From CAVXNP01 sp963763305 (GTDB lineage Bacteria > Pseudomonadota > Gammaproteobacteria > Xanthomonadales > Rhodanobacteraceae): DNA of 64,000 nt. Within the stretch, counting starts at the first letter, position 1; each line of letters opens with the position of its first letter. The notes under the pieces are model-generated. The model searched no databases and was not told where the DNA came from. It saw only the letters and a list, made by a program, of their open reading frames with translations. Both the position numbers and the translations under genes were made by a program. This document shows positions 22,226-32,351 of this stretch, piece by piece. Location: positions 3,162,001-3,226,000 of the forward strand of contig CAVXNP010000001.1 in assembly GCA_963763305.1 (NCBI GenBank), given 5' to 3'.

Positions 22226-25200
22226 TCAACCCGGTCGGCGTGCCCCCAGCAGCACCAGCACTTCCTGCGCGCTGCGGATGCGTTCGGTGGCGCCGGGCAG
22301 GTCCAGGGTGATCTTCAGCTTGTCCTGGCCGTCGAGTTTGTACACGCGCGGCAGGCTCTGGATCAGCTTGATGATCGCCATCGGGTCCACCTCCGGCTTC
22401 TCGCGGAACACGATGCGGCCGCCGTTGGGGCCGAAGTCGAGCTTGCGGATGCCCAGCGGGGTGGCCATCAGCTTCAGGCTGGCGATGGCGAACAGCTGCT
22501 TGGTGGGTTCGGGCAGCAGGCCGAAGCGGTCGATCATTTCCACCTGCAGGTCGCGCAGGTGGTCCTCGTCGCGGGCGCTGGCGATGCGCTTGTACAGGGT
22601 CAGGCGGGTGTGCACGTCGGGCAGGTAGTCGTCCGGGATCAGCGCCGGCAGGTGCAGCTCCACCTCGGTCTCGTGCTCCGAGGACAGGTCGAAGTCGGGC
22701 ACCTTGCCGCTCTTGAGTGCGCGCACGGCGCGGTCCAGCAGCTCGGTGTACAGGCCGAAGCCGATCTCCTGGATCTGGCCGGACTGTTCGTCGCCGAGCA
22801 GCTCGCCGGCGCCGCGGATCTCCAGGTCGTGGGTGGCCAGGGTGAAGCCGGCGCCCAGTTCCTCCAGCGAGGCCAGCGCTTCCAGACGCTTCTCCGCATC
22901 GCCGGTGAGCGCCTTGCGGTCGGGCACCACCAGGTAGGCGTAGGCGCGGTGGTGCGAGCGGCCGACACGGCCGCGCAGCTGGTGCAGCTGGGCCAGGCCG
23001 AAGCGGTCGGCGCGGTTGATCACGATGGTGTTGGCGGTGGGAATATCAATGCCCGTTTCAATGATCGTGGTGCACACCAGCACGTTGAAGCGCTGGCGAT
23101 GGAAGTCGGCCATCACCTGTTCCAGCTCGCGCTCGGGCATCTGGCCGTGGGCAATGCCGATGCGCGCCTCGGGAATCAGCTCGCCCAGCTCGCGCGCGGT
23201 GCGCTCGATGCTGTTTACCTCGTTGTGCAGGAAGTACACCTGGCCGCCGCGCGACAGCTCGCGCTGGAACGCCTCGCGGATGGTCGCCGGGTCCCACACC
23301 GAGATGAACGTGCGCACCGCCATGCGGTGCGCCGGCGGGGTGGTGATCAGCGACAGGTCACGCAGGCCGGCCATGGCCATGTTGAGCGTACGCGGGATCG
23401 GCGTGGCGGTCATGGTCAGCAGGTCGACCTCGGCGCGCAGCTTCTTCAGCTGCTCCTTCTGGCGCACGCCGAAGCGTTGTTCCTCGTCGACGATGACCAG
23501 CCCCAGGTTCTTGAACTTGATGTCCGGCTGCAGCAGCTTGTGGGTGCCCACGATCACGTCGATCTGGCCGTCGGCCAGGCGCTTGAGCGCGTCGTTGACC
23601 TCCCTGGTGGACTTGAAGCGCGACAGCACGTCCACCCGCACCGGCCAGTCGGCGAAGCGGTCGGCGAAGTTGCGGTAGTGCTGCTGCGCCAGCAGGGTGG
23701 TGGGCACCAGCACCGCCACCTGGCGGCCGGCAGTGGCGGCGGCGAACGCGGCGCGCAGCGCCACCTCGGTCTTGCCGAAACCGACGTCGCCGCAGATCAC
23801 CCGGTCCATCGCGCGTGGCGCGGCCAGGTCCTTCAACACGGCGCCGATCGCCTGCTCCTGGTCGGGCGTTTCCTCGAACGGGAAGCTGGCGCCGAACTCG
23901 TCCACCAGCGGGCGGTCGATCGCCAGCGACTGGCCGCCGCGGGCCTCGCGCTGGGCGTAGATCGCCAGCAGTTCGGCGGCCACGTCGCGCACCTTTTCGG
24001 CGGCCTTCTTGCGGGCACGCTCCCAGGCGTCGCCGCCGAGCGAGTGCAGTGGGGCCAGTTCCGGCGCGGTGCCGGAATAGCGGCTGACCAGACCGAGCTG
24101 GCCGACCGGCACGTAGAGCTTGTCGCCCTTGGCGTACTCGATGATCAGGAACTCGCCCTGCATGCCGCCCAGTTCCATCGACTCCAGGCCCTGGTAGCGG
24201 CCCACGCCGTGGTCCACGTGCACGATCGGCGAGCCGATCGACAGCTCGGTGAGGTCGCGGATGATCGCGTCCGGGTCGCGCGTCGCGCCGCGGCGGCGCT
24301 TGCGGTCGGTGCGCACGCGCTCGCCGAACAGTTCGCGCTCGGTGAGCACGGTCAGCGCCGGCTTGGTCAGCGCGAAGCCCTGTTCCAGCGAGGCCACGGT
24401 GATGGCGAACTTCGGGCCGGCCGGCCCTGCTTCCTCCCCTGCTTGCAGGGGAGGGCTGGGGAGGGGTGGAGCCTTGCCGCCAGCCCCCACCCCCTCCCGG
24501 CCTCCCCCTGCAGGCAGGGGGAGGAGAAAGGCTGGCCAGCTTTCCACCTGCTGCGGCTTCAAGCCAGCGCCGGCCAGCATCTCCAGCAGTGTCTCGCGGC
24601 GGCCGGCCGAATCGGCCGCGATCAGCACCCGCCCCGGGTAGCTGGACAGAAAGCGGCGCAGCCCGGCACCCGGTTCTTCGCCCTTGCGCGACAGCGGCAG
24701 TTCCGGTGCCGGCTGCGTGCCTACCGCCACGGCGTGGTCGTGGCCCGGCTCGACCACCTCTACCCGCAACCGGCGGTTCAACTGCTCGCGCAGTTGTTCC
24801 GGCGACAGGTACAGCTCGGCCGGCGGAAGCACCGGCCGCTCGATGTCATGGGCGCGCTGGTCGTAGCGGTGCTCGGTCTGCTGCCAGAACTGCTCGGACG
24901 CCTCGCCGGCGCCTTCGCCGAGCAGGAACAGTGCATCGTCGGCCAGGTAGTCGAACAGCGTGGCGGTGTGCTCGAAGAACAATGGCAGGTAGTACTCGAT
25001 GCCGCCGGGGGTGACGCCTTCCTTGATGTCCTGGTACAGCGGGCAGCGGCGGATGTCGATCGGGAAGCGCTCGCGCAGGGCGGTGCGGAAATCCTTCGCC
25101 GCCGCGTCGGTCAGCGGAAACTCGCGCGCCGGCAGCAGCTCGACCTTGTCCACCTGTTGCTGCGAGCGCTGGCTCTCCGGATCGAAACTGCGGATGGTTT

Positions 25201-25780
25201 CGATCTCGTCGTCGAACAGCTCGATCCGGTAGGGCTCGGCCGTGCCCATCGGGAAGATGTCGATCAACGCGCCGCGCACGGCGAAGTCGCCCGGCTCGGC
25301 CACCTGGTGCACGTTGCGGTAGCCGGCCGACTCCAGCCGGCGCTGCTCCGCGGCCAGGTCCAGCTTCTGCCCGCGCGCCAACATCAGACCCGAGCCGGTG
25401 ATGTGCGAACGCGGTGCGATCCGCTGCATCAGCGTGGCCACCGGCACCACCAGCACGCCGCGCTTGACCGACGGCAGCTGGAAAAGCGTGGCGATGCGCT
25501 GGGAGATGATCTCCGGGTGCGGGCTGAACACGTCGTAGGGCAGGGTTTCCCAGTCCGGGAAGTGCAGCACCGGCAGGCCGCTGGCGAAAATCCGCAGCTC
25601 GTCCTCCAGTGCCGACGCGCGCTGCGTGTCGCGCGCCACCGCCACGACCACGCCGTCGTGCGCACGTGCCGACTCGGCGATCAGCAGCGCACGGGAAGAG
25701 CCATGCGGTGGCAGCCAGAAGCGGCGCTGCTTGGGGGTGGTGGGCAGGGGCGGGTGGGGAATCGGATTGGGCATGGACAC
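22226..25780 (-). CDS. mfd: Transcription-repair coupling factor Mfd
   Basis: 1184 residues. Mfd removes RNA polymerase stalled at DNA damage and recruits UvrA. The UvrB-like N-terminal part starts near residue 20; the RNA-polymerase interaction part and RecG-like translocase follow, with Walker A GDVGFGKTEVA, DEEQRFG and TATPIPRTLNMA, and a TRCF C-terminal domain. The protein is about 36 residues longer than E. coli Mfd. The excess corresponds to a Pro/Gly-rich stretch near residues 415-455, which is encoded by a palindromic repeat (24428-24523) also found outside genes. M1 or M3 could be the start. Confidence 0.96.
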   Translation of the reverse strand: MSMPNPIPHPPLPTTPKQRRFWLPPHGSSRALLIAESARAHDGVVVAVARDTQRASALEDELRIFASGLPVLHFPDWETLPYDVFSPHPEIISQRIATLFQLPSVKRGVLVVPVATLMQRIAPRSHITGSGLMLARGQKLDLAAEQRRLESAGYRNVHQVAEPGDFAVRGALIDIFPMGTAEPYRIELFDDEIETIRSFDPESQRSQQQVDKVELLPAREFPLTDAAAKDFRTALRERFPIDIRRCPLYQDIKEGVTPGGIEYYLPLFFEHTATLFDYLADDALFLLGEGAGEASEQFWQQTEHRYDQRAHDIERPVLPPAELYLSPEQLREQLNRRLRVEVVEPGHDHAVAVGTQPAPELPLSRKGEEPGAGLRRFLSSYPGRVLIAADSAGRRETLLEMLAGAGLKPQQVESWPAFLLPLPAGGGREGVGAGGKAPPLPSPPLQAGEEAGPAGPKFAITVASLEQGFALTKPALTVLTERELFGERVRTDRKRRRGATRDPDAIIRDLTELSIGSPIVHVDHGVGRYQGLESMELGGMQGEFLIIEYAKGDKLYVPVGQLGLVSRYSGTAPELAPLHSLGGDAWERARKKAAEKVRDVAAELLAIYAQREARGGQSLAIDRPLVDEFGASFPFEETPDQEQAIGAVLKDLAAPRAMDRVICGDVGFGKTEVALRAAFAAATAGRQVAVLVPTTLLAQQHYRNFADRFADWPVRVDVLSRFKSTREVNDALKRLADGQIDVIVGTHKLLQPDIKFKNLGLVIVDEEQRFGVRQKEQLKKLRAEVDLLTMTATPIPRTLNMAMAGLRDLSLITTPPAHRMAVRTFISVWDPATIREAFQRELSRGGQVYFLHNEVNSIERTARELGELIPEARIGIAHGQMPERELEQVMADFHRQRFNVLVCTTIIETGIDIPTANTIVINRADRFGLAQLHQLRGRVGRSHHRAYAYLVVPDRKALTGDAEKRLEALASLEELGAGFTLATHDLEIRGAGELLGDEQSGQIQEIGFGLYTELLDRAVRALKSGKVPDFDLSSEHETEVELHLPALIPDDYLPDVHTRLTLYKRIASARDEDHLRDLQVEMIDRFGLLPEPTKQLFAIASLKLMATPLGIRKLDFGPNGGRIVFREKPEVDPMAIIKLIQSLPRVYKLDGQDKLKITLDLPGATERIRSAQEVLVLLGARRPG
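24428..24523. repeat. Palindromic repeat element inside mfd
   Basis: The arms CTCCCCTGCTTGCAGGGGAG and TCCCCCTGCAGGCAGGGGGA flank a G-rich middle. The same design occurs at 46656-46762. The insert is about 96 bp, divisible by three, and keeps the mfd frame open, adding residues such as PAGGGREGVGAGG. Confidence 0.8.
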
Positions 25781-25962
25781 GCTTGTTCGTGGGGCCGTAG
25801 ACGGGGGCGCGGTCGCGACGCCCGCTCAACTGGCTGCAAAGCGGACAAGTGTACTGCGGCGGCGGTCATGGCCGGGTGCGCGGCAAGGCACGCGCAGTCC
25901 GCCCCTCACGCCGCAGCCGGTGCAGCAGCGACGCAGCCGCAGGCCCGCTCGGGCCGCGGTCA

Positions 25963-27310
25963 TTGTGGGAGCGACTTCAGTCTGCCCTCATTGTGGGAGC
26001 GACTTCAGTCGCGATGGCCGCGACAGCGGCCGGTTCGTGGCAGCAGAGCGGCCCGGCCCAGCGCACTGCGTGCGCATCGCGACTGAAGTCGCTCCTACAG
26101 GGCTGAGGCAGGTGGCAGGGCCGGGGCGGGTGGGCCGATTCCCAGGGCGAGCGCGACGCAGCCGCTGGCCCTGTTCGGGCTGCCATCATTGTGGGAGCGA
26201 CTTCAGTCGCGATGGCCGCGACAGCGGCCGGTTCGTGCCAGCAGAGCGCCTGGCCCCAGCGCACTGCGTGCGCATCGCGACTGAAGTCGCTCCTACAGGG
26301 CCGGGGCAGGTGGCAGGGCCGGGGCGGGTGGCCGATTCCCAGGGCGAGCGTGACGCAGCCGCTGGCCCTGTTCGGGCTGCCATCATTGTGGGAGCGACTT
26401 CAGTCGCGATGGCCGCGACAGCGGCCGGTTCGTGCCAGCAGAGCGCCTGGCCCAGCGCACTGCGTGCGCATCGCGACTGAAGTCGCTCCTACAGGGCCGG
26501 GGCAGGTGGCAGGGCCGGGGCGGGTGGGCCGATTCCCAGGGCGAGCGTGACGCAGCCGCTGGCCCTGTTCGGGCTCGCCATCATTGTGGGAGCGACTTCA
26601 GTCGCGATGGCCGCGACAGCGGCCGGTTCGTGTCAGCAGAGCGCCTGGCCCCAGCGCACTGCGTGCGCATCGCGACTGAAGTCGCTCCTACAGGGCCGGG
26701 GCAGGTGGCAGGGCCGGGGCGGGTGGGCCGATTCCCAGGGCGAGCGTGACGCAGCCGCTGGCCCTGTTCGGGCTGCCGTCATTGTGGGAGCGACTTCAGT
26801 CGCGATGGCCGCGACAGCGGCCGGCTGCGTGCCAGCAGAGCGGCCGGGCCCAGCGCACTGCGTGCGCATCGCGACTGAAGTCGCTCCTACAGGGCCGGGG
26901 CAGGTGGCAGGGCCGGGGCGGGTGGGCAGATTCCCAGGGCGAGCGCGACGCAGCCGCTGGCCCTGTTCGGGCTGCCGTCATTGTGGGAGCGACTTCAGTC
27001 GCGATGGCCGCGGCAGCGGCCGGTTCGTGCCAGCAGAGCGCCTGGCCCAGCGCACTGCGTGCGCATCGCGACTGAAGTCGCTCCTACAGGGCCGGGGCAG
27101 GTGGCAGGGCCGGGGCGGGTGGGCAGATTCCCAGGGCGAGCGTGACGCAGCCGCTGGCCCTGTTCGGGCTGCCGTCATTGTGGGAGCGACTTCAGTCGCG
27201 ATGGCCGCGACAGCGGCCGGTTGCGTGCCAGCAGAGCGCCCCGGCCCCAGCGCACTGCGTGCGCATCGCGACTGAAGTCGCTCCTACAGGGACGAGGCAG
27301 GTGGGCGGAT
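25963..27310. repeat. Seven tandem ~198-bp repeats, each a long inverted repeat
   Basis: CATTGTGGGAGCGACTTCAG recurs at 25989, 26187, 26384, 26582, 26780, 26979 and 27176; a truncated start is at 25963. Each unit holds GGAGCGACTTCAGTCGCGA and, about 90 bp on, its reverse complement, so each can form a cruciform. Frames through it repeat with the unit and I do not count them as genes. It fills the space between mfd and the acetyltransferase gene. Confidence 0.92.
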
Positions 27311-27399
27311 GTCCCGGGGGCCGAGGCAGGTGGCAGACTCCCCATGGCCCGCGGCTGGTCCGCGCGAGACTGTGGCGGCACAGCCGCGCGAGGCTGGCT

Positions 27400-28014
27400 T
27401 CAGAGCGCGAGGGTGATCTGTGCCACGCCCGGCTCGTCCGGCACCATGTGCTGGCGAAAACCCAGCTCGCGGCACAGGGCCAGCATTGGGCGGTTCTCCA
27501 GCAGCACGTAGCCCCATAGTTCGTCCAGCCCGCGACGGCGGCACTCGTCGACCAGCTGCTGCATCAGCAGCGCGCCCAGGCCGACACGGCTCCAGGCTTG
27601 TTCGACCAGCACCGAGAACTCCGCGCTGTGGGTGACCTCGTCCACGAAGATGCGGCCGACGCCGCGCAACTCGGCGGGGCTTACCGTCTCGTCGATCAGC
27701 ACGAAGGCGCTCTCGCTGGCCGGATCGATCCGGCACAGGCGCTGGGCCATCGGCTGGGGCAGTTGCGACATCGAGTGCATGAAGCGGCGGCGGATGTCGT
27801 CGGGCGAGAGGCGGGTGAAGCAGCGTTGCAACGCGGCCTCGTCGCCCGGTTCGATCGGGCGCAGGTGCAGCACCCGGCCGTCATGCGTGGTGACCTTGTC
27901 GCCGCGGGTCGAGGGCGAGCGGCGCGGCTTGGCGAAGCGCTCGCGACTGGGGGGCGGCAAGCTGGCGTGGCGGGTGGGGGCGGGGAAGTCGATGGTCGGC
28001 GTCATGGGGTCCAT
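27400..28014 (-). CDS. GNAT acetyltransferase (Pat C-terminal type)
   Basis: 204 residues. After a Pro-rich 40-residue start, the region TTHDGRVLHLRPIEPGDEAALQRCF and LSPDDIRRRFMHSM is typical of the GNAT domain found at the C-terminus of protein lysine acetyltransferases (Pat/YfiQ). The acetyl-CoA loop is QAWSRVGLGALLM. It may act alone on proteins or a small molecule; the ADP-forming synthetase part of Pat is absent. Confidence 0.85.
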   Translation of the reverse strand: MDPMTPTIDFPAPTRHASLPPPSRERFAKPRRSPSTRGDKVTTHDGRVLHLRPIEPGDEAALQRCFTRLSPDDIRRRFMHSMSQLPQPMAQRLCRIDPASESAFVLIDETVSPAELRGVGRIFVDEVTHSAEFSVLVEQAWSRVGLGALLMQQLVDECRRRGLDELWGYVLLENRPMLALCRELGFRQHMVPDEPGVAQITLAL

Positions 28015-28182
28015 ACGTTAGCGTATTGTGTGCACCGCAACAATCCGCAGACGTGACACGGCGCAGCGGTCTTATGCCGCAGACGGCGGGTATGGAAAGT
28101 GACGGGGGCGTCGCCACGGACGCGATATGCGGCGCCGCGGCAGGACGGTGGCGAGGGCCGGTCGCCGCGCGGGGAGCTCGCT

Positions 28183-29093
28183 TCAGTCGGTGAAGTCGGG
28201 CTCGAAGAAGCTCCAGCGGATGTCGGTGAACCGCGCTTTCATCGCCGCTTCCACCGCGTTGATGGCTACGATCAGGTCGTGGCTGCTGGGCGGTGGGCGC
28301 CATCTGCGCCTTGACCGACACCATCACGTCGGGCCCCATCTGCAGGGTGATCAGGTTGAGTACCTGGTCCACTTCGTCGCGTTGCTGCAGGAACGCCAGC
28401 AGTTCCGCGCGGCGGCGCGGCTCCATGCCCTGGCCGATCAGCAGCGCCTTGACCTCGATCGCCAGCAGCACCGCCACCACGATCAGCAGCACGCCGATGG
28501 CCACGGTGCCGATGCGCGTCGTAGGCCAGGTTGCCGGTGAGCTGGGTCGCGCCCACTGCCAGCGCGGCCAGCGACAGGCCGACCAGTGCGGCGAGGTCCT
28601 CGCCGAAGATCACCAGCAGCTCGCTGGAGCGGGTTTCCCGGAACCAGGTCCACAGCGGCTGGCCTTCGCGTGCCTTGTTGACCTCCTGCATGCAACCACG
28701 CATGGAGATGCCCTCGGCCACGATGCCGAACACCAGCACGCCCAGTGCCAGCCACGGCCACTTGAGCGGCTCCGGGTGGCTCAGCTTGTGGATACCCTCG
28801 TACAGCGAAAACATGCCGCCGACGGTGAACAGCAGGATCGCCACCAGGAACGACCAGAAGTACAGGGCGCGGCCCCAGCCCAGCGGAAACTCGTCCGACG
28901 GCGGGCGGCGCGACTGGCGCATGCCCAGCAGCAGCATGCCCTGGTTGCCGCAGTCGGCCAGCGAGTGCACCGCCTCGGCCAGCATCGCGCCGGACCCGGT
29001 CAGCAGGGCGGCCACCAGCTTGGCCAGAAAGATCGCGAAATTGGCGCCGAGCGCGAGAAAGATCGCCTTCAGCGAGTTGGCGTGACCGGACAT
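28183..29093 (-). pseudogene. Cation diffusion facilitator transporter, two frameshifts
   Basis: The frame starting MSGHANSLKAIFLALGANF is a CDF-type divalent metal transporter with the metal motif EAVHSLAD, six expected helices and a cytosolic C-terminal domain. It breaks near 28516 (one extra base in GACGCGCATCGG), resumes as VAIGVLLIVVAVLLAIEVKAL in another frame, and breaks again near 28285 before the natural end RFTDIRWSFFEPDFTD. With both corrected it would be about 302 residues, full length. Either it is a young pseudogene or the sequence has two indel errors. Confidence 0.82.
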
Positions 29094-29883
29094 GGAACGC
29101 TCCCTTGAGAGCGCCGGATTGTAGATGAGCCGACCGCGCTCTGCCGAGACGAGCGCGCGGTGGCTACTTCGCCTCAGACGCCCGTGTGACGGAATACGGA
29201 GTGCCTGCCAATGCCTGGCAGGACCGGGCCGCCAGCTACGCCTGAGCGAACGCTGTGGTGGGAGCGGCTCATGCGCACGCAGTGCGCCCGGGCAGCCGCA
29301 TACCGCATTCGCCGCGGGCCGTGGCTGTCGCGGCTGAAGCCGCTCCTACAGGCGCCTGGTGGGTCGCAGCGGCGCTCGCGGGACCGATCGTGAGCAGCGG
29401 GGCATGGCTGACAAACGGACCCCGCACGGCGGAAGAACGCGATAGCGGCAAGCCCGTCAGTGAACGAGGCATCGAAGCGCGCAGGAGGCAACCGCTGGTG
29501 GGCTGAAGCCCAACCTGCCGGGCTGGCTCGAATCCTGGCCGAGCAGGGGCATTCGGCACGCGCTGGAGGGGGTCGATGGCGCGACCTCCGGCAGGGTCGG
29601 CGTAGGGTGGGCTTCAGCCCGCACCAACCGAGCAGGGGCATTCGGCACGCTGGAGGGGTCGATGGCGCGACCTCCGGCAGGGTCGGCGTAGGGTGGGCTT
29701 CAGCCCACCAAGGCCAACAGCGCGGCAACGCACAGGAGCACCGGGACTCTTGTCCGTCGTGCCGGCGAAGGCCGCAATCCAGCGCGTTTACCGCCAGCTG
29801 ATCGCCCGGGCTGGCCCAGGCGGGGTTCATCGTGAACCGACCAGACCTTTCCGCCCCGGATGAACAACTTACTGAGAGATCAC
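29094..29883. other. Gene-free region with short palindromic repeats
   Basis: No convincing gene. It contains a palindrome pair near 29258-29351 (GGAGCGGCTCATGCGC to GCGGCTGAAGCCGCTCC) and two direct repeats of 89 bp starting at 29541 and 29630. Each of these repeats ends in GTAGGGTGGGCTTCAGCCC. Confidence 0.7.
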
Positions 29884-30223
29884 ACCTGGGGATGGCCTGA
29901 CCAACCAGGCGCAGGCGTCACCGGTTCTGTTTGTTCGCAGGCCACAGGGGTGACGGGAAGGCAGACTGGCCGTCTGTCGAGGCGGCGCACCGCACGCGGG
30001 GAGTGACCATGGATGGTCACAGCCTTGAGGAGCGAGGAAGGCCTGTGGACAAACGGGATCGGCCCCAATCGACTGAATCACATGCAGAAAAGGGTGATGC
30101 TCAAAAGGCCGCCATGCTGCGCCGCACGGCTTGAACAGACGGCCAGTCTGCCCGGCGCCGCACGACACACCCTGCTGGCCTTCTGAGCATCATGCCGCCT
30201 ACGTCTGGTTGATCAGAGCATCC
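29884..30223. repeat. ~340-bp imperfect palindromic (MITE-like) element
   Basis: The two halves are imperfect reverse complements over most of their length. The inner part is an exact 18-bp pair, GGCAGACTGGCCGTCTGT (29960-29977) and its complement (30135-30152). Outer parts match too: CTGGGGATGGCCTGACCA against TGGTTGATCAGAGCATCCC. The element ends directly at the stop codon of the slp-like gene. It has no transposase gene. Confidence 0.75.
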
Positions 30224-30727
30224 CTAGTGGATACCCACACCGACGCCCACGCCGAAATGCACGTTGTTGCGGCCCTTGCTCATCTCGTCGGCGCTCCATA
30301 CGTGCGACTGGTCCACGCTGACCAGCGGGAACACGTAATTGGCCGAGCCGACCTGGCCGGCGCGGCTGCCCTGGAGCTGGCCGCTGACCGTCATCAGTGC
30401 ACCGGAAGGGTAGTCCAGCGGTTCGACGAAGCCCGGCAGGATCGCAATGAAGCGGCCGTTGCCGCTGTCGTTGGGCTTGGGCCGCTGCGACGAATCGAGC
30501 GGGTAGGCCAGCAACTGCACCTCGCTGTGGTCGGCCAGCGTGTCCACACGCACGATCCGCCCGCCCCAGATCACCGGCGCGCTGGCGTAGCGCTCCGGCG
30601 TCTGCGCCACCTGGTAGGGCGGGACGGCCAGGGTGTTGGCGGTGGTGGGATAGATCGGCGCCGGCGCACAGGCGGCCAGGGCCAGTGCGGCAAGACAGCA
30701 GGGCAGCAAGCGGGATATCAAGCGCAT
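30224..30727 (-). CDS. Slp-family outer membrane lipoprotein
   Basis: 167 residues from MRLISRLLPCC. The lipobox is LAAC (Cys20). The domain starts YPTTANTLAVPPYQVAQTP and includes VIWGGRIVRVDTLADHSEVQLLAYPLDSSQRP, the hallmark of Slp (starvation lipoprotein) proteins, then PLDYPSGALMTVSGQLQG. It should be anchored in the outer membrane; its precise role is unclear. The C-terminus ends in a Gly/Val repeat, GVGVGVGIH. Confidence 0.88.
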   Translation of the reverse strand: MRLISRLLPCCLAALALAACAPAPIYPTTANTLAVPPYQVAQTPERYASAPVIWGGRIVRVDTLADHSEVQLLAYPLDSSQRPKPNDSGNGRFIAILPGFVEPLDYPSGALMTVSGQLQGSRAGQVGSANYVFPLVSVDQSHVWSADEMSKGRNNVHFGVGVGVGIH

Positions 30728-30854
30728 GGGTCGACTCCGGGTGCGGTGGGGCCGCGCGTGCAGTGGCGGCGATACTGCGGTCAAAGCTACCTCAGACCGC
30801 GTCGGTCCCGCGTGTGCCGGCCGCGGGCGGCCATCGGCCGTTCAGCGGCCGGCC

Positions 30855-31800
30855 TCAGCGCCGGCGCTGTGGCCGCGTGGCAGCGGCGGTCCGGGACGGC
30901 GGCAGTGGGCCGGTGCCGGTGGACTCGGCGCCTTCCTGCAACAGCCAGTCCAGTTTCCACTCGGCCGGGCGCTCCTGCGAAAGCAGCCGGGCCAGCGCGC
31001 GCAGCGGCTCGCGCAGCGCGTCGTCGAGCTTCCAGGGTGCGTTGAGGATGACCATGCCCGAACCGTTCAGGCGCAGCGGCGAGTCGTCCGGATGCACCAG
31101 CAGCTCCGCCCGCAGTACCCGGCGTGCGCCGCTGCGCGAGAGACCGCGCAGGAACGGCTGGACCTGGCTGCGCAGCTTGATCGGGTACCACACCGCGAAC
31201 ACGCCGGTGGGCCAGCGCTGCAGGGCGGTCTTCAGCGCCTGCTCGATCAGCCGGTACTCCGCGTCCTGGGCCTCGTACGGCGGATCGATCAGCACCAGCC
31301 CGCGCTTCTCCTTCGGCGGCAGCAGGCCCTTGAGTGCCTCGTAGCCGTTGCGGTGATGCACATGCACCCGCGCATCGCGCTGGAACAGCTCGCGCAGGCG
31401 GCCGGCTTCGTCCGGGTGCAGTTCGCACAACTGGGCGCTGTCGATGTCGCGCATGGCGCGCGCGACCTGCAGCGGCGAGCCGGGGTACAGCTTCAGGCCG
31501 TCGGCGTTGCCGGGCAGGGCCAGGATCGAATCCAGCCATCGCCGCAGCAACGGGGGCAGGCTGGCTGCCTGGCCGGGGCCACTGCAGATCGGGAAACAGC
31601 AGGCGGTTGATGCCGTCGCGGTATTCGCCGGTCTTGCCGGCCTCCTTGCCGTCCAGCAGGTAGCAGCCGCTGCCGGCGTGCGTGTCGATGAAGCCGAACG
31701 GGCTCGCCTTGGCGAGCATCGACTCGACCAGTGCAAGCAGCACGGTGTGCTTGAGGACATCGGCAAAGTTGCCGGCATGGTAGGCGTGGCGGTAGTTCAT
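30855..31800 (-). pseudogene. rlmJ: 23S rRNA adenine methyltransferase RlmJ, frameshifted
   Basis: The start MNYRHAYHAGNFADVLKHT and the SAM loop FGFIDTHAGSGCYLL are typical of RlmJ, which methylates A2030 of 23S rRNA. Near 31575 the frame changes within a run of C and G; the rest, from LPPLLRRWLDSI through the catalytic VLIDPPYE to the C-terminus, is in another frame. Total length fits a full RlmJ plus one base. Apart from this one break, both halves look functional. Confidence 0.85.
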
Positions 31801-31946
31801 GCCCGCCAGTATAGGGCCGGTGTCGTCCGGCCATGGCGGCGGCCCGGCCTATGACCCTGCATGCACGCGGCGCGGAGCATCATCGACGGGTTGCGGGGGA
31901 CAACCGGCCGGGCCACCGCATGGTCACCATCGGCAGGAGAACAACC

Positions 31947-32351
31947 ATGAACGCATCAATGAAAACCACCCTGTGGTCCGCCGCGCTGGGGCTGTGCCTC
32001 GCCGCACCGGCGGCGCTGGCGCAGAACGCCACCAGCCAGGACAGCACATCCAACCAGCCGCAAAGCACCGGTCAGAACGCCATGGGCCAGAACAGCATGG
32101 GCCAGAACGGCATGCAACCGGGCATGCAGTCGAACATGCCGATGCAGCGCGATCGCATGCATCAGCGCATGGGGGGCAACGTAATGGGCAGGCACACCAT
32201 GCCGGCGGTAGTGGACTCGGTCGACCCGACCACCGGCATCGTGCTGGTCACCTCCGAGCACCTGCAGCTGAAGCTGCATTTTCCGCCGTCGTCGCTGACC
32301 GGGCTCAGCGCAGGCGACCACATCACCGTGCACATGGGTTTCAGCAAGTAG
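31947..32351 (+). CDS. Secreted protein with Gln/Asn/Met-rich repeats
   Basis: 134 residues. A signal peptide is cleaved after APAALA. Then follows a low-complexity part with repeats of GQNxMGQN type (about 45-80). A small beta domain (VVDSVDPTTGIVLVTSEHLQLKL) ends the protein and looks like a short OB- or copper-site-like fold. AGGAGA precedes the ATG. No named family. Confidence 0.7.
   Translation: MNASMKTTLWSAALGLCLAAPAALAQNATSQDSTSNQPQSTGQNAMGQNSMGQNGMQPGMQSNMPMQRDRMHQRMGGNVMGRHTMPAVVDSVDPTTGIVLVTSEHLQLKLHFPPSSLTGLSAGDHITVHMGFSK

Noticed and set aside
22559..26086. 1175-codon open frame opposite mfd
   Set aside because: It mirrors the mfd codons at high GC; the product has no domains and is rich in His, Gln, Arg and Val as expected for an antisense shadow.
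25963..27310. CRISPR array or repeat protein gene
   Set aside because: The 198-bp units lack spacers, and frames through them change with each indel between units.
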